From positions 558,001 to 622,000 of the forward strand of contig CAWGXG010000007.1 in the NCBI GenBank assembly GCA_963826505.1: 64,000 nt of DNA, given 5' to 3'. Within the stretch, counting starts at the first letter, position 1. Each line of letters opens with the position of its first letter. Below, in pieces: positions 1-9,215 of the stretch. The DNA comes from CAWGXG01 sp963826505. Lineage in GTDB: Bacteria > Chloroflexota > Anaerolineae > Aggregatilineales > Aggregatilineaceae. The position numbers and the translations under genes were made by a program. Below the pieces are notes generated by a model. The model did not search any database. It was not told where the DNA came from and saw only the letters and a program-made list of their open reading frames with translations.

Positions 1-139
1 GCTCTCTCCCCACGCTGTGCTGTTGTTTTCGAGTTGACGTTGTCGATTTTAGCAGGTTGGCGATCGGGTTGGGGGAACATCAGGCCACAGACAATAACAG
101 AGAAGCGCAGGAGGACACGGAGATAGGCAGGGGAATAGA
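1..139. other. Intergenic stretch without a recognisable gene
   Basis: No coding region with family character is seen. Positions about 95-120 hold a purine-rich motif (CGCAGGAGGACACGGAGA) resembling a second copy near 34,737 (CGCAGAGGGCACAGAGA), so part of this stretch may be a dispersed intergenic repeat. A short open frame on + here shows no protein-like composition. Confidence 0.4.
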
Positions 140-179
140 GAAAAAGAGGCGGTCGCCCACCAAAACGCAGGCGACCGCC
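140..179 (-). terminator. Rho-independent terminator of the ornithine aminotransferase gene
   Basis: A perfect 10-bp inverted repeat (GGCGGTCGCC at 148-157, GGCGACCGCC at 170-179) encloses a 12-nt loop. Read on the minus strand it is followed by TCTTTTTCTC. It begins about 20 bases beyond the stop codon of the minus-strand gene at 202. Confidence 0.85.
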
Positions 180-201
180 GGAGATCAGCGGAGAAAATGC
201 G

Positions 202-1421
202 TTACTTCATGTGCAGCACCGGGCGAATCCGGTCGATAGCCCAGTCGATGTCATCCGCAGTAATGGTCAGCGGCGGAGCAAAACGGAGGATGTGGCGGTG
301 AGTTTCCTTAGCGAGAATGCCGTTTGCTTGCAGCGCCTCGCAGAAGCGCCGCGCGCCGCCCGCTTCAGGCTTCAACTCGACGCCGATCAGCAAACCCTTG
401 CCGCGCACTTCTTTGATATGCGGGCTGTTGATCTCCGCGAGCTGGTCCATAAAGTATTCGCCCATGTCGGCCGCATTGGCGATCATGTCTTCCTCGACGA
501 GGACGGCCAGCGCTTCGCGCGCCACCGCCGCGCCCAGCGGATTCCCGCCAAAGGTGCTGCCGTGATCGCCGGGCGGAAAACGCCGAGCACATCCGGCGAC
601 GAGAGTACCGCCGACACCGGGTAGAAGCCACCCGACAGCGCCTTGCCGATCGTGATCATGTCAGGCCGCACGTCTTCATGATCGCAGGCGAACAGCGCGC
701 CCGTGCGTCCCAACCCGGTCTGAATCTCGTCCGCGATCATCAGCACGTTGTGCCGCGTACACAGCGCGCGGACCTGCTGCAAATAGCCTTCGGGCGGCAC
801 AATGACGCCGCCTTCGCCCTGGATCGGCTCGACGATGAAGGCGACCGTGTTGGGCGTGATAGCCGCTTCGAGCGCGCGCGCATCGCCAAACGGCACCAGC
901 TTGAAGCCGGGCGTGTAGGGTCCGAAACCCGCGCGATACTGCGGTTCGGACGAAAAACTGATGATACTGATGGTGCGTCCGGCGAAATTGCCCGCGCAGG
1001 CGATGATCTCGGCCTGTCCATCGGGCACGCCTTTGACCTGGTAGCCCCATTTGCGTGCGGCCTTTAGCGCCGTCTCGACCGCCTCCGCCCCGGTGTTCAT
1101 GGGCAGAACCATGTCGTAGCCGGTCAGGTCGCACACGGCTTTATAAAATAGGCCTAGCTGGTCATTACGGAAAGCGCGGCTGGTCAGCGTCAGCCGCCCG
1201 GCCTGTTCGATGAGAGCCTGCCGGATGCGGGGGTGATTGTGGCCCTGGTTGACGGCACTGTAGGCGCTCAGGCAGTCCATATAACGGTTGCCTTCGACAT
1301 CCCACACCCACACGCCGTCGCCACGTGTCAGGACTACATCGAGGGGGCGATAGTTGTGTGCGCCGTACTGGTCCTCCAAAGTTATAAGTTCATCGGATGA
1401 GAGGTGCAGTAATGTAGCCAT
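202..1421 (-). CDS. rocD: Ornithine--oxo-acid aminotransferase (one frameshift)
   Basis: PLP-dependent class III aminotransferase that transfers the delta-amino group of ornithine to 2-oxoglutarate, giving glutamate semialdehyde (arginine/proline catabolism). The N-terminal half has the ornithine aminotransferase pattern (EDQYGAHNYRPLDVVL, then GNRYMDCLSAYSAVNQGH) and the PLP-lysine region ITIGKALSGGFYPVSA. The C-terminal half continues in another frame from about 553 (AREALAVLVEEDMIANA to LRFAPPLTITADDIDWAI). Restoring one lost G near position 553 joins them into about 406 residues, the normal family length. It is divergent from the lactate dehydrogenase gene and has its own terminator. The break is probably a sequence error, because both halves are well conserved. 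Confidence 0.88.
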
Positions 1422-1494
1422 CGTGTTATCGGTTCCTTGGACCCGTTAGCCGCTCGTTCGCTGCATCGGGAACGGCCAGTACCGATATACCTTG

Positions 1495-1544
1495 ATTATA
1501 ACCGTTTGCCGCATCCGATGACAGACAGAGCAGTCGTGTATAAT
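1495..1544. promoter_or_regulatory. Divergent promoter region, rocD / lactate dehydrogenase
   Basis: Two perfect TATAAT hexamers lie back to back: 1495-1500 on the minus strand, facing rocD, and 1539-1544 on plus, facing the lactate dehydrogenase. Neither has a convincing -35 at 16-18 bp. The plus-strand one has ATGACA at 1518-1523 with a short 15-bp spacer. Confidence 0.5.
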
Positions 1545-1600
1545 CTGCTTGGCTGTGGAGTTCAGTCCCTCGCCCGGACCCCGCTCAGGAGGCTGGACCC

Positions 1601-2542
1601 ATGAAAGTAGGCATCATTGGCAGTGGTTACGTCGGCGCGACGACGGCGTACGCGATGGTGATGCGCGGTGTCGGACGCGAGATCGTGCTCGTCAACCGCA
1701 GCCCGGAGCGCGCCCGCGCCGAAGCCGCCGACGTGCGGCACGCCGTCCCCTTTGCCCATCCACTGACCGTGCGCGCCGGGGATTATGCCGATCTGGCCGG
1801 GGCGCAGCTCGTGATCATCACGGTGGGCGTGCCGCAAAAAGATTTGACGTCGCGTATGGATTTATTGCAGGGCAACGCCGCCGTGATGCGCGACGTGGTG
1901 CCGCGCATCCTCGAACACGCGCCAGACGCTGTGCTGTTGATCGCCACCAACCCGGTCGACGCGATGACCCATCTTGCTGCCGAGATCGCCGCCGGGTACG
2001 GCATCCCGTCGAGCCGGGTGATCGGGTCCGGCACGACGCTCGACACAGCCCGCTTCCAAACGCTGATCGCGGAACGGATCGGCGTCGACCCGCACAACAT
2101 TCACGGCTACGTGATCGGCGAGCACGGCGACTCCGAGGTGATGGCGTGGTCGCTGGTGACGGTGGGCGCGGTGCCGCTGGACGTGTTTTGCGACTTCAGC
2201 CAGATGGCGATCGATCTGGCGGCGCGCGACCGGATTAACGAGCAGGTGCGCATGGCCGGTTTCGAAATTCTGCACGGTAAGGGCGCGACGTATTACGGTG
2301 TCAGTACGGCCCTGGCCCAGATCGCCGAGGTCATCTTGGCCGACCAGCGCGCGATTCTGACGGTCAGTACGCGGCTGCCGTTCGTCGAGGCCGTGAAGGA
2401 TGTCACGCTCTCTATGCCGCAGTTGATCGGCGGACAGGGTGTGCTGCAATCGCTGCCTATCGCGCTGAACGAGCACGAGCGCGACGCACTGCATACCAGC
2501 GCCAGCGTGATCCGCCACGCGCTGGAACAGATCGGGCTGTGA
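1601..2542 (+). CDS. ldh: L-lactate dehydrogenase (LDH/MDH superfamily)
   Basis: Interconverts pyruvate and lactate with a nicotinamide cofactor. The 313-residue length is normal. Visible features are the Rossmann glycine motif GSGYVG at 7-12; Q79 in VPQK, where lactate dehydrogenases have Gln and malate dehydrogenases have Arg; R85 of the mobile loop; the D148/R151 pair in TLDTARF; and catalytic H175 in GEHGDSE. The end of the second beta strand reads LVNRS at 30-34. NAD-dependent relatives have an Asp where N32 stands, followed here by Arg, so NADP use is possible (inference). The start is ATG preceded by CAGGAGG. It stands alone and is convergent with the next gene, 4 bp away. Confidence 0.88.
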   Translation: MKVGIIGSGYVGATTAYAMVMRGVGREIVLVNRSPERARAEAADVRHAVPFAHPLTVRAGDYADLAGAQLVIITVGVPQKDLTSRMDLLQGNAAVMRDVVPRILEHAPDAVLLIATNPVDAMTHLAAEIAAGYGIPSSRVIGSGTTLDTARFQTLIAERIGVDPHNIHGYVIGEHGDSEVMAWSLVTVGAVPLDVFCDFSQMAIDLAARDRINEQVRMAGFEILHGKGATYYGVSTALAQIAEVILADQRAILTVSTRLPFVEAVKDVTLSMPQLIGGQGVLQSLPIALNEHERDALHTSASVIRHALEQIGL

Positions 2543-2546
2543 GCGA

Positions 2547-3341
2547 CTAGAACCTCACGCCGCTGTCATACGATACGAGCGTTTCCGCTTCCACGATAGC
2601 GACCTGGCGCGGAAAATCCGGGCTGAGGGTATACGTCAGGCGCACAAAACCGCCCCACATGGTGAACACCACGATCTGCACCTGGACCGTATCCTTTTCG
2701 ATCGCGATCACCGGTTTGACGTCCAACTGGCGCGCCTGTGCAATAATCTCGTCCGACATGGGGTAGCCAAAGACGTTGTCCGGGTTCAGAATATCCTCGA
2801 CGACAGCGGAATCGCACACAACACGGAAATCGTTGTAGTTGGCGTGCCACGCCAGGTAAAACTGCTCGGCCATGACGTCGAGAATGGCGTATTGGAGATA
2901 GCTCTCCGGGGTGCCGTCCAGCACCACATCATCCCGGTAGCCATTGCCTGAGCCGTCATCGGCACTGACGAAGTCGTCCATGGTGGGATAGCGGGGTTGA
3001 TCGCCGGGGCGGGCGTACAAGAACGGACGACCGCCGAGAAATTCGTAGGCATACACGTAATCCAGCGTATAGCCTGGGGCCATGCTCAGGTGATCCAGGG
3101 CCTCAAAATAGGCGTTCGGGTCGAAGTCATCGTCACTTCTGACCGCGTTCTCTTGCAGCAAATGGTCCGGGATCGTTACGAGATCATCAAGCAGGGCCGC
3201 CATGCGCTCGACGGAGTCCCGGCATGTATCGGACAGCGGCACCGCCGTAGGCGGGGTCCCGCCATCCTGGGCAGCCGCGGGCAGCGCGGACAACAGCATC
3301 GACGACACGAGGATCGAGAGTAACAAAAGTCGGGCACGCAT
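2547..3341 (-). CDS. Secreted hypothetical protein
   Basis: A 264-residue protein with a clear Sec signal peptide (MRARLLLLSILVSS..., cleavage expected after ALPAAA near residue 24) and no later membrane segment, so it should be exported. The mature part is acidic and rich in aromatic residues (DYVYAYEFLGGRPFLYARPGD). I do not recognise the family. I chose the internal ATG at 3341 over an upstream one because AGGAG lies 8-9 nt before it and the signal peptide starts there. It is convergent with ldh and divergent from the small gene at 3517. Confidence 0.72.
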   Translation of the reverse strand: MRARLLLLSILVSSMLLSALPAAAQDGGTPPTAVPLSDTCRDSVERMAALLDDLVTIPDHLLQENAVRSDDDFDPNAYFEALDHLSMAPGYTLDYVYAYEFLGGRPFLYARPGDQPRYPTMDDFVSADDGSGNGYRDDVVLDGTPESYLQYAILDVMAEQFYLAWHANYNDFRVVCDSAVVEDILNPDNVFGYPMSDEIIAQARQLDVKPVIAIEKDTVQVQIVVFTMWGGFVRLTYTLSPDFPRQVAIVEAETLVSYDSGVRF

Positions 3342-3478
3342 GGGGAGTATCTCCTGGTCCGTGGTTGACGATAATATCAATTATAGGACGCCGAAGGCAG
3401 GTCCGGGGTTCCCCGGATCGAGTGAGTCGCGGGCGAAGGCGCGAGGTTAGCGTGACCCTCGTCGGGCGCGGCGCGATA

Positions 3479-3487
3479 TGGTATCCT
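3479..3487 (+). promoter_or_regulatory. Extended -10 promoter element (TGGTATCCT)
   Basis: TGG followed by TATCCT fits an extended -10 promoter about 30 nt before the start codon of the 112-residue gene. No good -35 is present. The same TGGTATNCT form recurs at 14792 and 27460. Confidence 0.5.
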
Positions 3488-3516
3488 AACGGAAATCAGC
3501 CGAGGAGGGTACGACT

Positions 3517-3855
3517 GTGGGATTCCTGAAGAAGTTATTCGGCGGCGGGCAAAGCCGCTCCAGTGACGCAGACGGGCTGTACTTCTATGTGCGCGCCAAG
3601 CGCACCAACGAGGTGATCGCGCTGCGTATCAACCGCGCCAACGATCTCTCGATCACCGACGATCAGAACGGGTACTATGTGCGCAAGATCGCGGTGGGAC
3701 AGCGCAGTTTCGACCGGATCGAGTGCGAATTCTGGTTCGACAAAGACCGGCACTTTGTCTCTGCCGAGATTGCCGGAGGTGAGCTGGTCGATCGCGAGGA
3801 CTATGACGACTTTGTAGCCGCGCAGTCCTCTGATGATGCGGGCGGCACCGGCTAG
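3517..3855 (+). CDS. Small hypothetical protein, 112 residues
   Basis: Starts with GTG, preceded by GAGGAGGG at good spacing. The N-terminus MGFLKKLFGGGQSRS is a basic, glycine-rich segment of the kind that can associate with membranes. The rest is a compact mixed alpha/beta domain (GLYFYVRAKRTNEVIALRINRANDLSI, then an acidic C-terminus). No catalytic motif, signal peptide or membrane span is visible. I do not recognise the family. The residue pattern and the strong ribosome binding site support it as a real gene. The HAD gene follows 22 bp downstream and may be co-transcribed. Confidence 0.7.
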   Translation: MGFLKKLFGGGQSRSSDADGLYFYVRAKRTNEVIALRINRANDLSITDDQNGYYVRKIAVGQRSFDRIECEFWFDKDRHFVSAEIAGGELVDREDYDDFVAAQSSDDAGGTG

Positions 3856-3877
3856 TGCGCGCTGACCGCCTGACATT

Positions 3878-5104
3878 ATGACCTCACACAATCACCGGAC
3901 TCCCGATCCCGCGCCCGATCGTACGCTGCTGCTGCTCGATATTGACGGCGTGCTGGTCTTCCCGCGCGGTTATAAAGAAGCGCTGCGCGCGATGGTGGCG
4001 TATTTTTCGGCGGCGATGGGGCTGGCAGTTCCCGGTCCCGACGATCACGAAATCGCCGTATTTGAAGCATGCGGCTTGACGAACGAATGGGACTCCGGCG
4101 CGATGTGCGTCAGCGCACTGTTGATGGCCGCGCTGGCCCAACGCTCCGACCTGTTGCGCGCCACACTGGACGAAACCTTCGCCGCCATTGGCGGGGCCGG
4201 GATCGGCGTACTGCGTCCCGATTTCGCCGAGGCGGCGCGCGCCATCGCCCGCCATCCTCACCCGGACAGCCTGCGCCCGTCCACCATCTACCGGGAATTA
4301 CTGGCTCCTCAAGTCGATCCAGCGTACTTGCCGCTGCTCGACGCGCTGTTAGGGGACGTGTACGCCGCACGCGATAACCTGATCACGCGCGTCTTTCAGA
4401 CGTATGTGTTGGGCAGCGATCGCTACGCGAGCACGTATGGCCTGGCCGCTCCGTTCGAAAGCAACAGCATGTTGATGGAATATGACCGTCCTCTGCTGCG
4501 CGACGATCTGCACGCGCGGCTGCTCGCGTGGAGCCAGGACCCGGCGCATGGCGTGACCATTTACACGGCGCGCCCCAGCCACCCGCCCGCCGATCTCCCG
4601 CCCGGCACGCCCACCGGCGATCCGCCCGCGGGCTATCCGCCCGAGGCCGAACTCGCCGCCGAGTTGCTGGCGCTGCTCGGTGTTGTGCCACTCATCGGGC
4701 AGGGGCGCGTGGGGTGGTTGGCGTGGCGCAACGGCCGCAGTCCGTCCGACTACGTCAAACCGTCGCCAGTCCAGGCGCTGGCCGCCATTGGAGCAGCGGT
4801 ATCGCACGCGGAAACAGATGCCCTGCATGCGGCCGCCGATCTCGTCGAGCGCGGCGACCTGAGCGGGCCACTGGCGGCGCTGCGTGGCAACCGTACGCGC
4901 GTGATCGTGTGCGAAGATGCTGCCGGGGGTCTACGAGCCGCGCACGGCGCGGTCGAGCGGCTGGTGGAAGCGGGTTTGGATGTGCACTTTGAGGGTATCG
5001 GCGTGTCGTCGCACGCGGACAAACGCGCCGCGCTCGAACAGATCGCGGATCGGGTGGTGGACGACGTCAACGCGGCGCTGGAACCGTTGCTTAACGGGAA
5101 GTAA
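3878..5104 (+). CDS. HAD-superfamily hydrolase
   Basis: A 408-residue haloacid-dehalogenase-type phosphohydrolase. Motif I is LLLDIDGVLV with the nucleophile and acid Asp pair at D21/D23. Motif II is probably TIYTARPS, the conserved Lys lies in DYVKPSP, and the acidic motif is VIVCEDAAGGLRAAHGA near residue 345. The long insert between motifs I and II (about 200 residues) would be a cap domain, so the substrate is likely a small phosphorylated metabolite; which one cannot be told. It has no signal peptide. It lies 22 bp after the 112-residue gene and is convergent with the HisA-like gene. Confidence 0.75.
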   Translation: MTSHNHRTPDPAPDRTLLLLDIDGVLVFPRGYKEALRAMVAYFSAAMGLAVPGPDDHEIAVFEACGLTNEWDSGAMCVSALLMAALAQRSDLLRATLDETFAAIGGAGIGVLRPDFAEAARAIARHPHPDSLRPSTIYRELLAPQVDPAYLPLLDALLGDVYAARDNLITRVFQTYVLGSDRYASTYGLAAPFESNSMLMEYDRPLLRDDLHARLLAWSQDPAHGVTIYTARPSHPPADLPPGTPTGDPPAGYPPEAELAAELLALLGVVPLIGQGRVGWLAWRNGRSPSDYVKPSPVQALAAIGAAVSHAETDALHAAADLVERGDLSGPLAALRGNRTRVIVCEDAAGGLRAAHGAVERLVEAGLDVHFEGIGVSSHADKRAALEQIADRVVDDVNAALEPLLNGK

Positions 5105-5134
5105 CGGATTCAGACGCGGCTTTGTTTTCCGCGC

Positions 5135-5851
5135 TCACCACGTCGCGAGGGCGCGCAGCGCCGCATCGATTTTGAGCGATCCATCCATCAGCGCGGATCC
5201 GACCACAGCGCCCGCGATCCCGCCCACGGACCACAACGTCGTGAGGTCTTCCAGGTTGCGCACACCGCCCGCCGCGATCACCCGCAAACCAGACGCACGC
5301 GCCAGTCGTGATGCGCCGCCCACATCCGCGCCGCGCCGGGTTCCGATGCGGCTGACGTTGGTGAGCACTGCGTAACATACGCCCACCGCAGCAGCCTGCC
5401 GGGCTATTTCCTCCGGCGTACTGTCAAGCGTCGAACGCCAGCCTTCCGCCAGCAGCCGCGATCTGTCGGGATCGTCCCACACGTCAAGCGCCAGCGCGAC
5501 CGCTTCCGATCCAGCTCCCGCCACAGCCGCACCCAGCAGCGGCCACAGCGGCGATCCCAACACAACCCGCGCTGCGCCCAGGTCCAACGCCCAGGCCACG
5601 GCATCGAGCGTGTGCAATCCGCCGCCAAACTGGACCGCCGGACCCACTTTGATCACCCGGCGCAGCGCGCGCTGCGTTTCGGCGGCCTCGGTGAAAGAAG
5701 CATCCAGACTCAGGACGTGCAGCCACTGCGCGCCCGCGTCGCGCCAATGCGCGGCCCAGGCAGCGGGATCGCCTTCTAGTGGAGCGATGCCATCGGGAGT
5801 CAGCAGGACGGCGCGCCCTTCACGCAGCGCAAGCCCCGGAAATAGAATCAT
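5135..5851 (-). CDS. HisA/HisF-like TIM-barrel protein with missing catalytic acids
   Basis: A 238-residue beta/alpha barrel that aligns along its length with phosphoribosylformimino-AICAR-phosphate isomerase: FPGLALREGRAV for the usual PAIDLxxGxxV, FGGGLHTLDAV for GGGIRSLEDV, AAGGVRNLEDL and AGAVVGSAL for the two phosphate sites. The acid at position 8 is Ala, and the later TDIxxDGT motif is TNVSRIGT (N165, I169). Only D123 of the catalytic set remains. It is therefore unlikely to run the histidine-pathway reaction, and no other his gene is near. The start ATG at 5851 lies 4 bp after the stop of the phosphatase gene, implying translational coupling. Confidence 0.75.
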   Translation of the reverse strand: MILFPGLALREGRAVLLTPDGIAPLEGDPAAWAAHWRDAGAQWLHVLSLDASFTEAAETQRALRRVIKVGPAVQFGGGLHTLDAVAWALDLGAARVVLGSPLWPLLGAAVAGAGSEAVALALDVWDDPDRSRLLAEGWRSTLDSTPEEIARQAAAVGVCYAVLTNVSRIGTRRGADVGGASRLARASGLRVIAAGGVRNLEDLTTLWSVGGIAGAVVGSALMDGSLKIDAALRALATW

Positions 5852-5855
5852 GTCT

Positions 5856-6374
5856 TTACCGTCCCGTGCGCCAGCGGCGCACCAACGCAAACTGCGCGGG
5901 CGTTTGGGGGGAATCCAGCAGACCGCCGCGCAGGCGGGTGATCGTATTCAGCGCGTCTTCGGGATCCATGCCATGCCGGACCAGAAAGCAGCCAACCACC
6001 GTCCCCGTCCGCCCGATGCCGCCCAAACAGTGCACATAGGTCGTCTCGCCCGACGCCAACGAGTCGTCGATTGTGTTCAGGATGGCGATCATGTGCTCGT
6101 CGGTCGGAATATCCATGTCGCGGATCGGCATGCGCAGGTGCTGCACGTCGCGTCCGCGCAGTGCGGCTTCCGTGTGGAGCGGCAGCAGGTAAGCGTCTAT
6201 CTCTCCGTCCTCGGTCAGATCGAGGAACACAGTCGCGCCCGCGTCGAGCAGACGGCCCAACCGCAGGCGGCTGGCCGCTTCGTCCCAACCGCCGGGATAC
6301 GGTCCGGCGATCAGCGCCCCCGGTCGGACCCAATAGGCCCCATAAATGAGATGGCTGTCGTCAGGTTCCGCCAT
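5856..6374 (-). CDS. Dual-specificity/tyrosine-type protein phosphatase
   Basis: A 172-residue cytosolic phosphatase of the cysteine-based class. The signature HCLGGIGRTG gives nucleophile C116 and phosphate-binding R122 in HCX5R(T). The general-acid loop is probably PIRDMDIPTD (D86 or D88). Substrates could be phosphoproteins, phosphosugars or phosphoinositide-like molecules; the sequence does not decide. It is first in a two-gene unit with the HisA-like protein, whose start codon follows almost immediately. Confidence 0.82.
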   Translation of the reverse strand: MAEPDDSHLIYGAYWVRPGALIAGPYPGGWDEAASRLRLGRLLDAGATVFLDLTEDGEIDAYLLPLHTEAALRGRDVQHLRMPIRDMDIPTDEHMIAILNTIDDSLASGETTYVHCLGGIGRTGTVVGCFLVRHGMDPEDALNTITRLRGGLLDSPQTPAQFALVRRWRTGR

Positions 6375-6553
6375 CGCCTCACCCCCTTGTGCGCCTTAAT
6401 GCGTTCCTCGACTGTAACGAGAGGCGCGGGTTTCGACAAGTCGAAGAATATAATGGGCGGCTGGCGATCATGGGTGGTGGTTTCGTAAATATTCTATTTA
6501 GGAAATTTTTCACAATCAGGGATTTTTGTCAGGCTTTCGACGGTCAAGCGTCA

Positions 6554-6582
6554 TTGGCGGGGGGTGATTCGCAGGATATAAT
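6554..6582 (+). promoter_or_regulatory. Sigma-70-type promoter of the glycan locus
   Basis: TTGGCG at 6554-6559 and a perfect TATAAT at 6577-6582 are separated by exactly 17 bp. They lie about 70 bp before the nucleotide-sugar dehydrogenase start, in an AT-richer intergenic stretch (6375-6652) that otherwise holds nothing recognisable. Confidence 0.72.
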
Positions 6583-6652
6583 CGCCTTATTCGACGCTGA
6601 CAATCCGTTCGCTACCAACTTCCTCAATTGAACTCAGTATATGGATGGAGCC

Positions 6653-7974
6653 ATGACCAATTATAAAGAACAACTCTTGACGCGCCTGCATGACCGGACC
6701 GCCACAATAGGAATCATCGGCATGGGGTACGTGGGACTGCCGCTGGCGGTAGAGTTTGCGCGCGTCGGTTACCACGTGATCGGGCTGGACGTGCTGCCTG
6801 ACAAGGTGGCCAAACTGAATTCCGGCGTGAGCTACATTCCCGACGTTCCGACCAATGTCCTGGCTCCGCTGGTAGAAAGCGGGCACCTGCGCGCCACGAC
6901 GTCTTACGACGATCTGCGCGAGGCCGACGCGATCAGCATTTGCGTGCCCACCCCGCTGCGCAAGACCAAAGACCCCGACATGAGCTACGTCATCAGCGCC
7001 GCGGACGACGTGGCAAAGGTCTGCCATGCCGGGCTGCTGGTCGTGCTGGAAAGCACGACCTATCCCGGCACGACCGAAGAAGTGATCGCGCCGCGCCTGA
7101 CCAGCAACGGGCTTGACGATCGGTGAAGACGTGTTCGTCGCGTTCTCGCCGGAACGCGTCGATCCGGGCAACCCGACCTACGGCGTCCACAACACGCCCA
7201 AGGTCGTCGGCGGCATGACGCCCGCGTGCGTCGAGAGTGGTCACGGCGCTGTACGAGCCAGCCGTCGAGCGCGTGGTAGCCGGTGTCATCGCCCACCGCC
7301 GCCGAGATGGTCAAACTGCTGGAAAACACGTTCCGCGCCGTGAATATTGGGCTGGTCAACGAAATGGCGCTGATGTGCGAGCGCCTGGGCGTGGACGTGT
7401 GGGAAGTGATCGACGCGGCCAAGAGCAAACCGTTTGGCTTCATGCCGTTCTATCCGGGGCCGGGCCTGGGCGGTCACTGCATCCCGATTGATCCGCTGTA
7501 TTTGAGCTGGAAACTGCGCGCGCTCAATTACACGGCGCGCTTCATCGAACTGGCGAGCGAGATCAACACGTCGATGCCTTATCACGTCCGCAAGATGGTC
7601 ATGGAAGCGCTCAACGACGAAGGCAAAGCGCTCAAAGGCGTCGAAGATCGGCATGTTGGGCATGGCCTACAAGCGCGATATTGACGACGTGCGCGAGTTC
7701 CCCGCGCTGGACATTTACGAATTGCTGGAAGAACACGGCGCGGACGTCACCTTCAACGATCCCTACGTGCCCCAGGTGCGCCTAAGCGGAGAGCGTATCG
7801 CGCAAGAGCGTCGAGCTGACGCCCGAATGGCTGGCCGCACAGGACTGCGTCGTGATCGTGACCGACCACAGCATGTACACGCCGGAAATGCTGATGGAAC
7901 ACGCCAAGCTGATCGTCGATACGCGCAATCGCTTGAGCAACTGCACGGGTAACGCGCGCGTCGTGCGATTGTAA
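6653..7974 (+). CDS. UDP-sugar 6-dehydrogenase (nucleotide-sugar dehydrogenase, several frameshifts)
   Basis: Oxidises a UDP-hexose or UDP-HexNAc at C6 with NAD to supply a uronic acid for the neighbouring glycosyltransferases. The N-terminal Rossmann domain reads IGIIGMGYVGLPLAVEFAR. The segment FSPERVDPG and the catalytic-loop segment GPGLGGHCIPIDP are present, with the Cys nucleophile in GGHC. The C-terminal UDP-binding domain contains KIGMLGMAYKRDIDDVRE. These are typical of the WecC/TuaD class, about 440 residues. The reading frame is broken near 7116, 7225, 7275, 7645 and 7800; removing one base at each restores a continuous family match. Start ATG at 6653 follows GGATGGAG. Substrate specificity (glucose, GlcNAc or ManNAc) is undecided. 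Confidence 0.85.
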
Positions 7975-8000
7975 GGCTGCTCCAGGTGAATAATCCCCCC

Positions 8001-8059
8001 AAACCCGGCTTTTCGCACCCCTTTCCTAAGGAAAGGGGCCACAGGGGATGGGGTAAAGC
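8001..8059. repeat. Intergenic palindromic repeat
   Basis: A perfect 9-bp inverted repeat (CCCCTTTCC at 8018-8026, GGAAAGGGG at 8030-8038) with a 3-nt loop is followed by a G-rich tail ending GGGGTAAAG. The tail matches the end of the longer repeat at 23,706-23,820 (GGGGCTAAAG), so both look like members of one dispersed family. It lacks a T-run, so it is not a standard terminator. Confidence 0.55.
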
Positions 8060-8064
8060 ATTTT

Positions 8065-9215
8065 ATGGCGAAGCCTGACATGCGTCTTTTTGTGGCGGCG
8101 GGTATCTTCCACCCCGAACCGGGCGGTCCAGCGACTTACCTGTACCGCCTGCTCCCAGAACTTCAAGCACGCGGACATACCGTCCGCGTGCTGACCTATG
8201 GGGACACGCCGGTGAGTGGCTACCCGTATCCCCTGCGCCGGATTCCCCGGCGCGCGCGCCCGCTGCGCATGCTGGCTTATCTGCGGGCGGCGTGGTCCGA
8301 AATGCGCCGGGCCGACGTGGTCTACATCAACAGCGTGGGCATGCCTCTGATCGGTGGACGCGGCGTGCCGCGTGTGATCAAGGTCGTGGGCGATCCAGCC
8401 TGGGAACGCGCTGTCAACAAAGGCTGGATTCCGCCCACCGAGGACATCGACGCCTTCCAAAATGGTTCCTACCCCCTGCGTATCCGCCTGATCCAGTCCC
8501 AACGCGCGCGCGAAGTGCGCGGCGCACAGCGCGTGATCGTGCCCAGCCAATATTTGCGTGACATGGTGATCGGCTGGGGCGCGCTGCCGGAGCGCGTCCA
8601 GGTGATCTATAATGCGCTAGAGTCCGAACGCCGCAACCCTCACGCTCAGCCCAGCCGAGGCGCGGGCGACGCTTGGTCTCGCGGACGAGCCGCTGCTGGT
8701 GACGGCGGCACGATTGGTGCCCTGGAAAGGGATCGACCACCTGATCCGCGTGGTGCAGCAGGTGCCCGATGTGCGACTGCTGATCGCTGGGGACGGTCCC
8801 GATGCGGATCGCCTGCATGCCCTGGCGGACGGCAGCGGCGCGGCGGCGCGCGTGACGTTCTTGGGGCGCGTCCCGCGTGACCGGCTGGCGCTTCTGTTCC
8901 GCGCGGCGGATTACAGCGTGCTCTATTCCGGTTATGAGGGCCTGTCGCACGTATTATTGGAATCACTGCTGGCGGGGACGCCGGTCATTGCCAGCGCCAA
9001 AGGCGGCAATCCCGAAGTCGTGCGGCACGGCGAAAACGGCCTGCTGGTGCCCTATCCCGATCCGGACGCGCTAGCGGCGGCGCTGCGCGGACGCCTTGAG
9101 CGGGGACACGCGGGCGCGGCTGGCCGCACACAGCGCGGACGGGTTGGAGCGCTTCACCTGGAGCGCATTGGTAGACGCGACGGTCGGCGTATTGGAGAGC
9201 GTATGCACGTCCTGA
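8065..9215 (+). CDS. Glycosyltransferase family 4 (two frameshifts)
   Basis: A GT-B fold retaining glycosyltransferase that adds a sugar from a nucleotide donor. The N-terminal acceptor domain starts GIFHPEPGGPATYLYRLLPEL. The donor domain has LVTAARLVPWKGIDHLI and the E-X7-E motif in EGLSHVLLESLLAGTPVIAS. The frame changes near 8635 (after NALESERR) and near 9090 (after LAAALR). Correcting both gives about 383 residues ending at the TGA at 9213-9215. The end overlaps the start of the next gene by 13 bp, so the genes are translationally coupled. Confidence 0.82.

Noticed and set aside
7100..7850. Programmed frameshifting as an explanation for the broken sugar dehydrogenase.
   Set aside because: Five sites with no common slippery motif or downstream structure, in a gene where such recoding is unknown.
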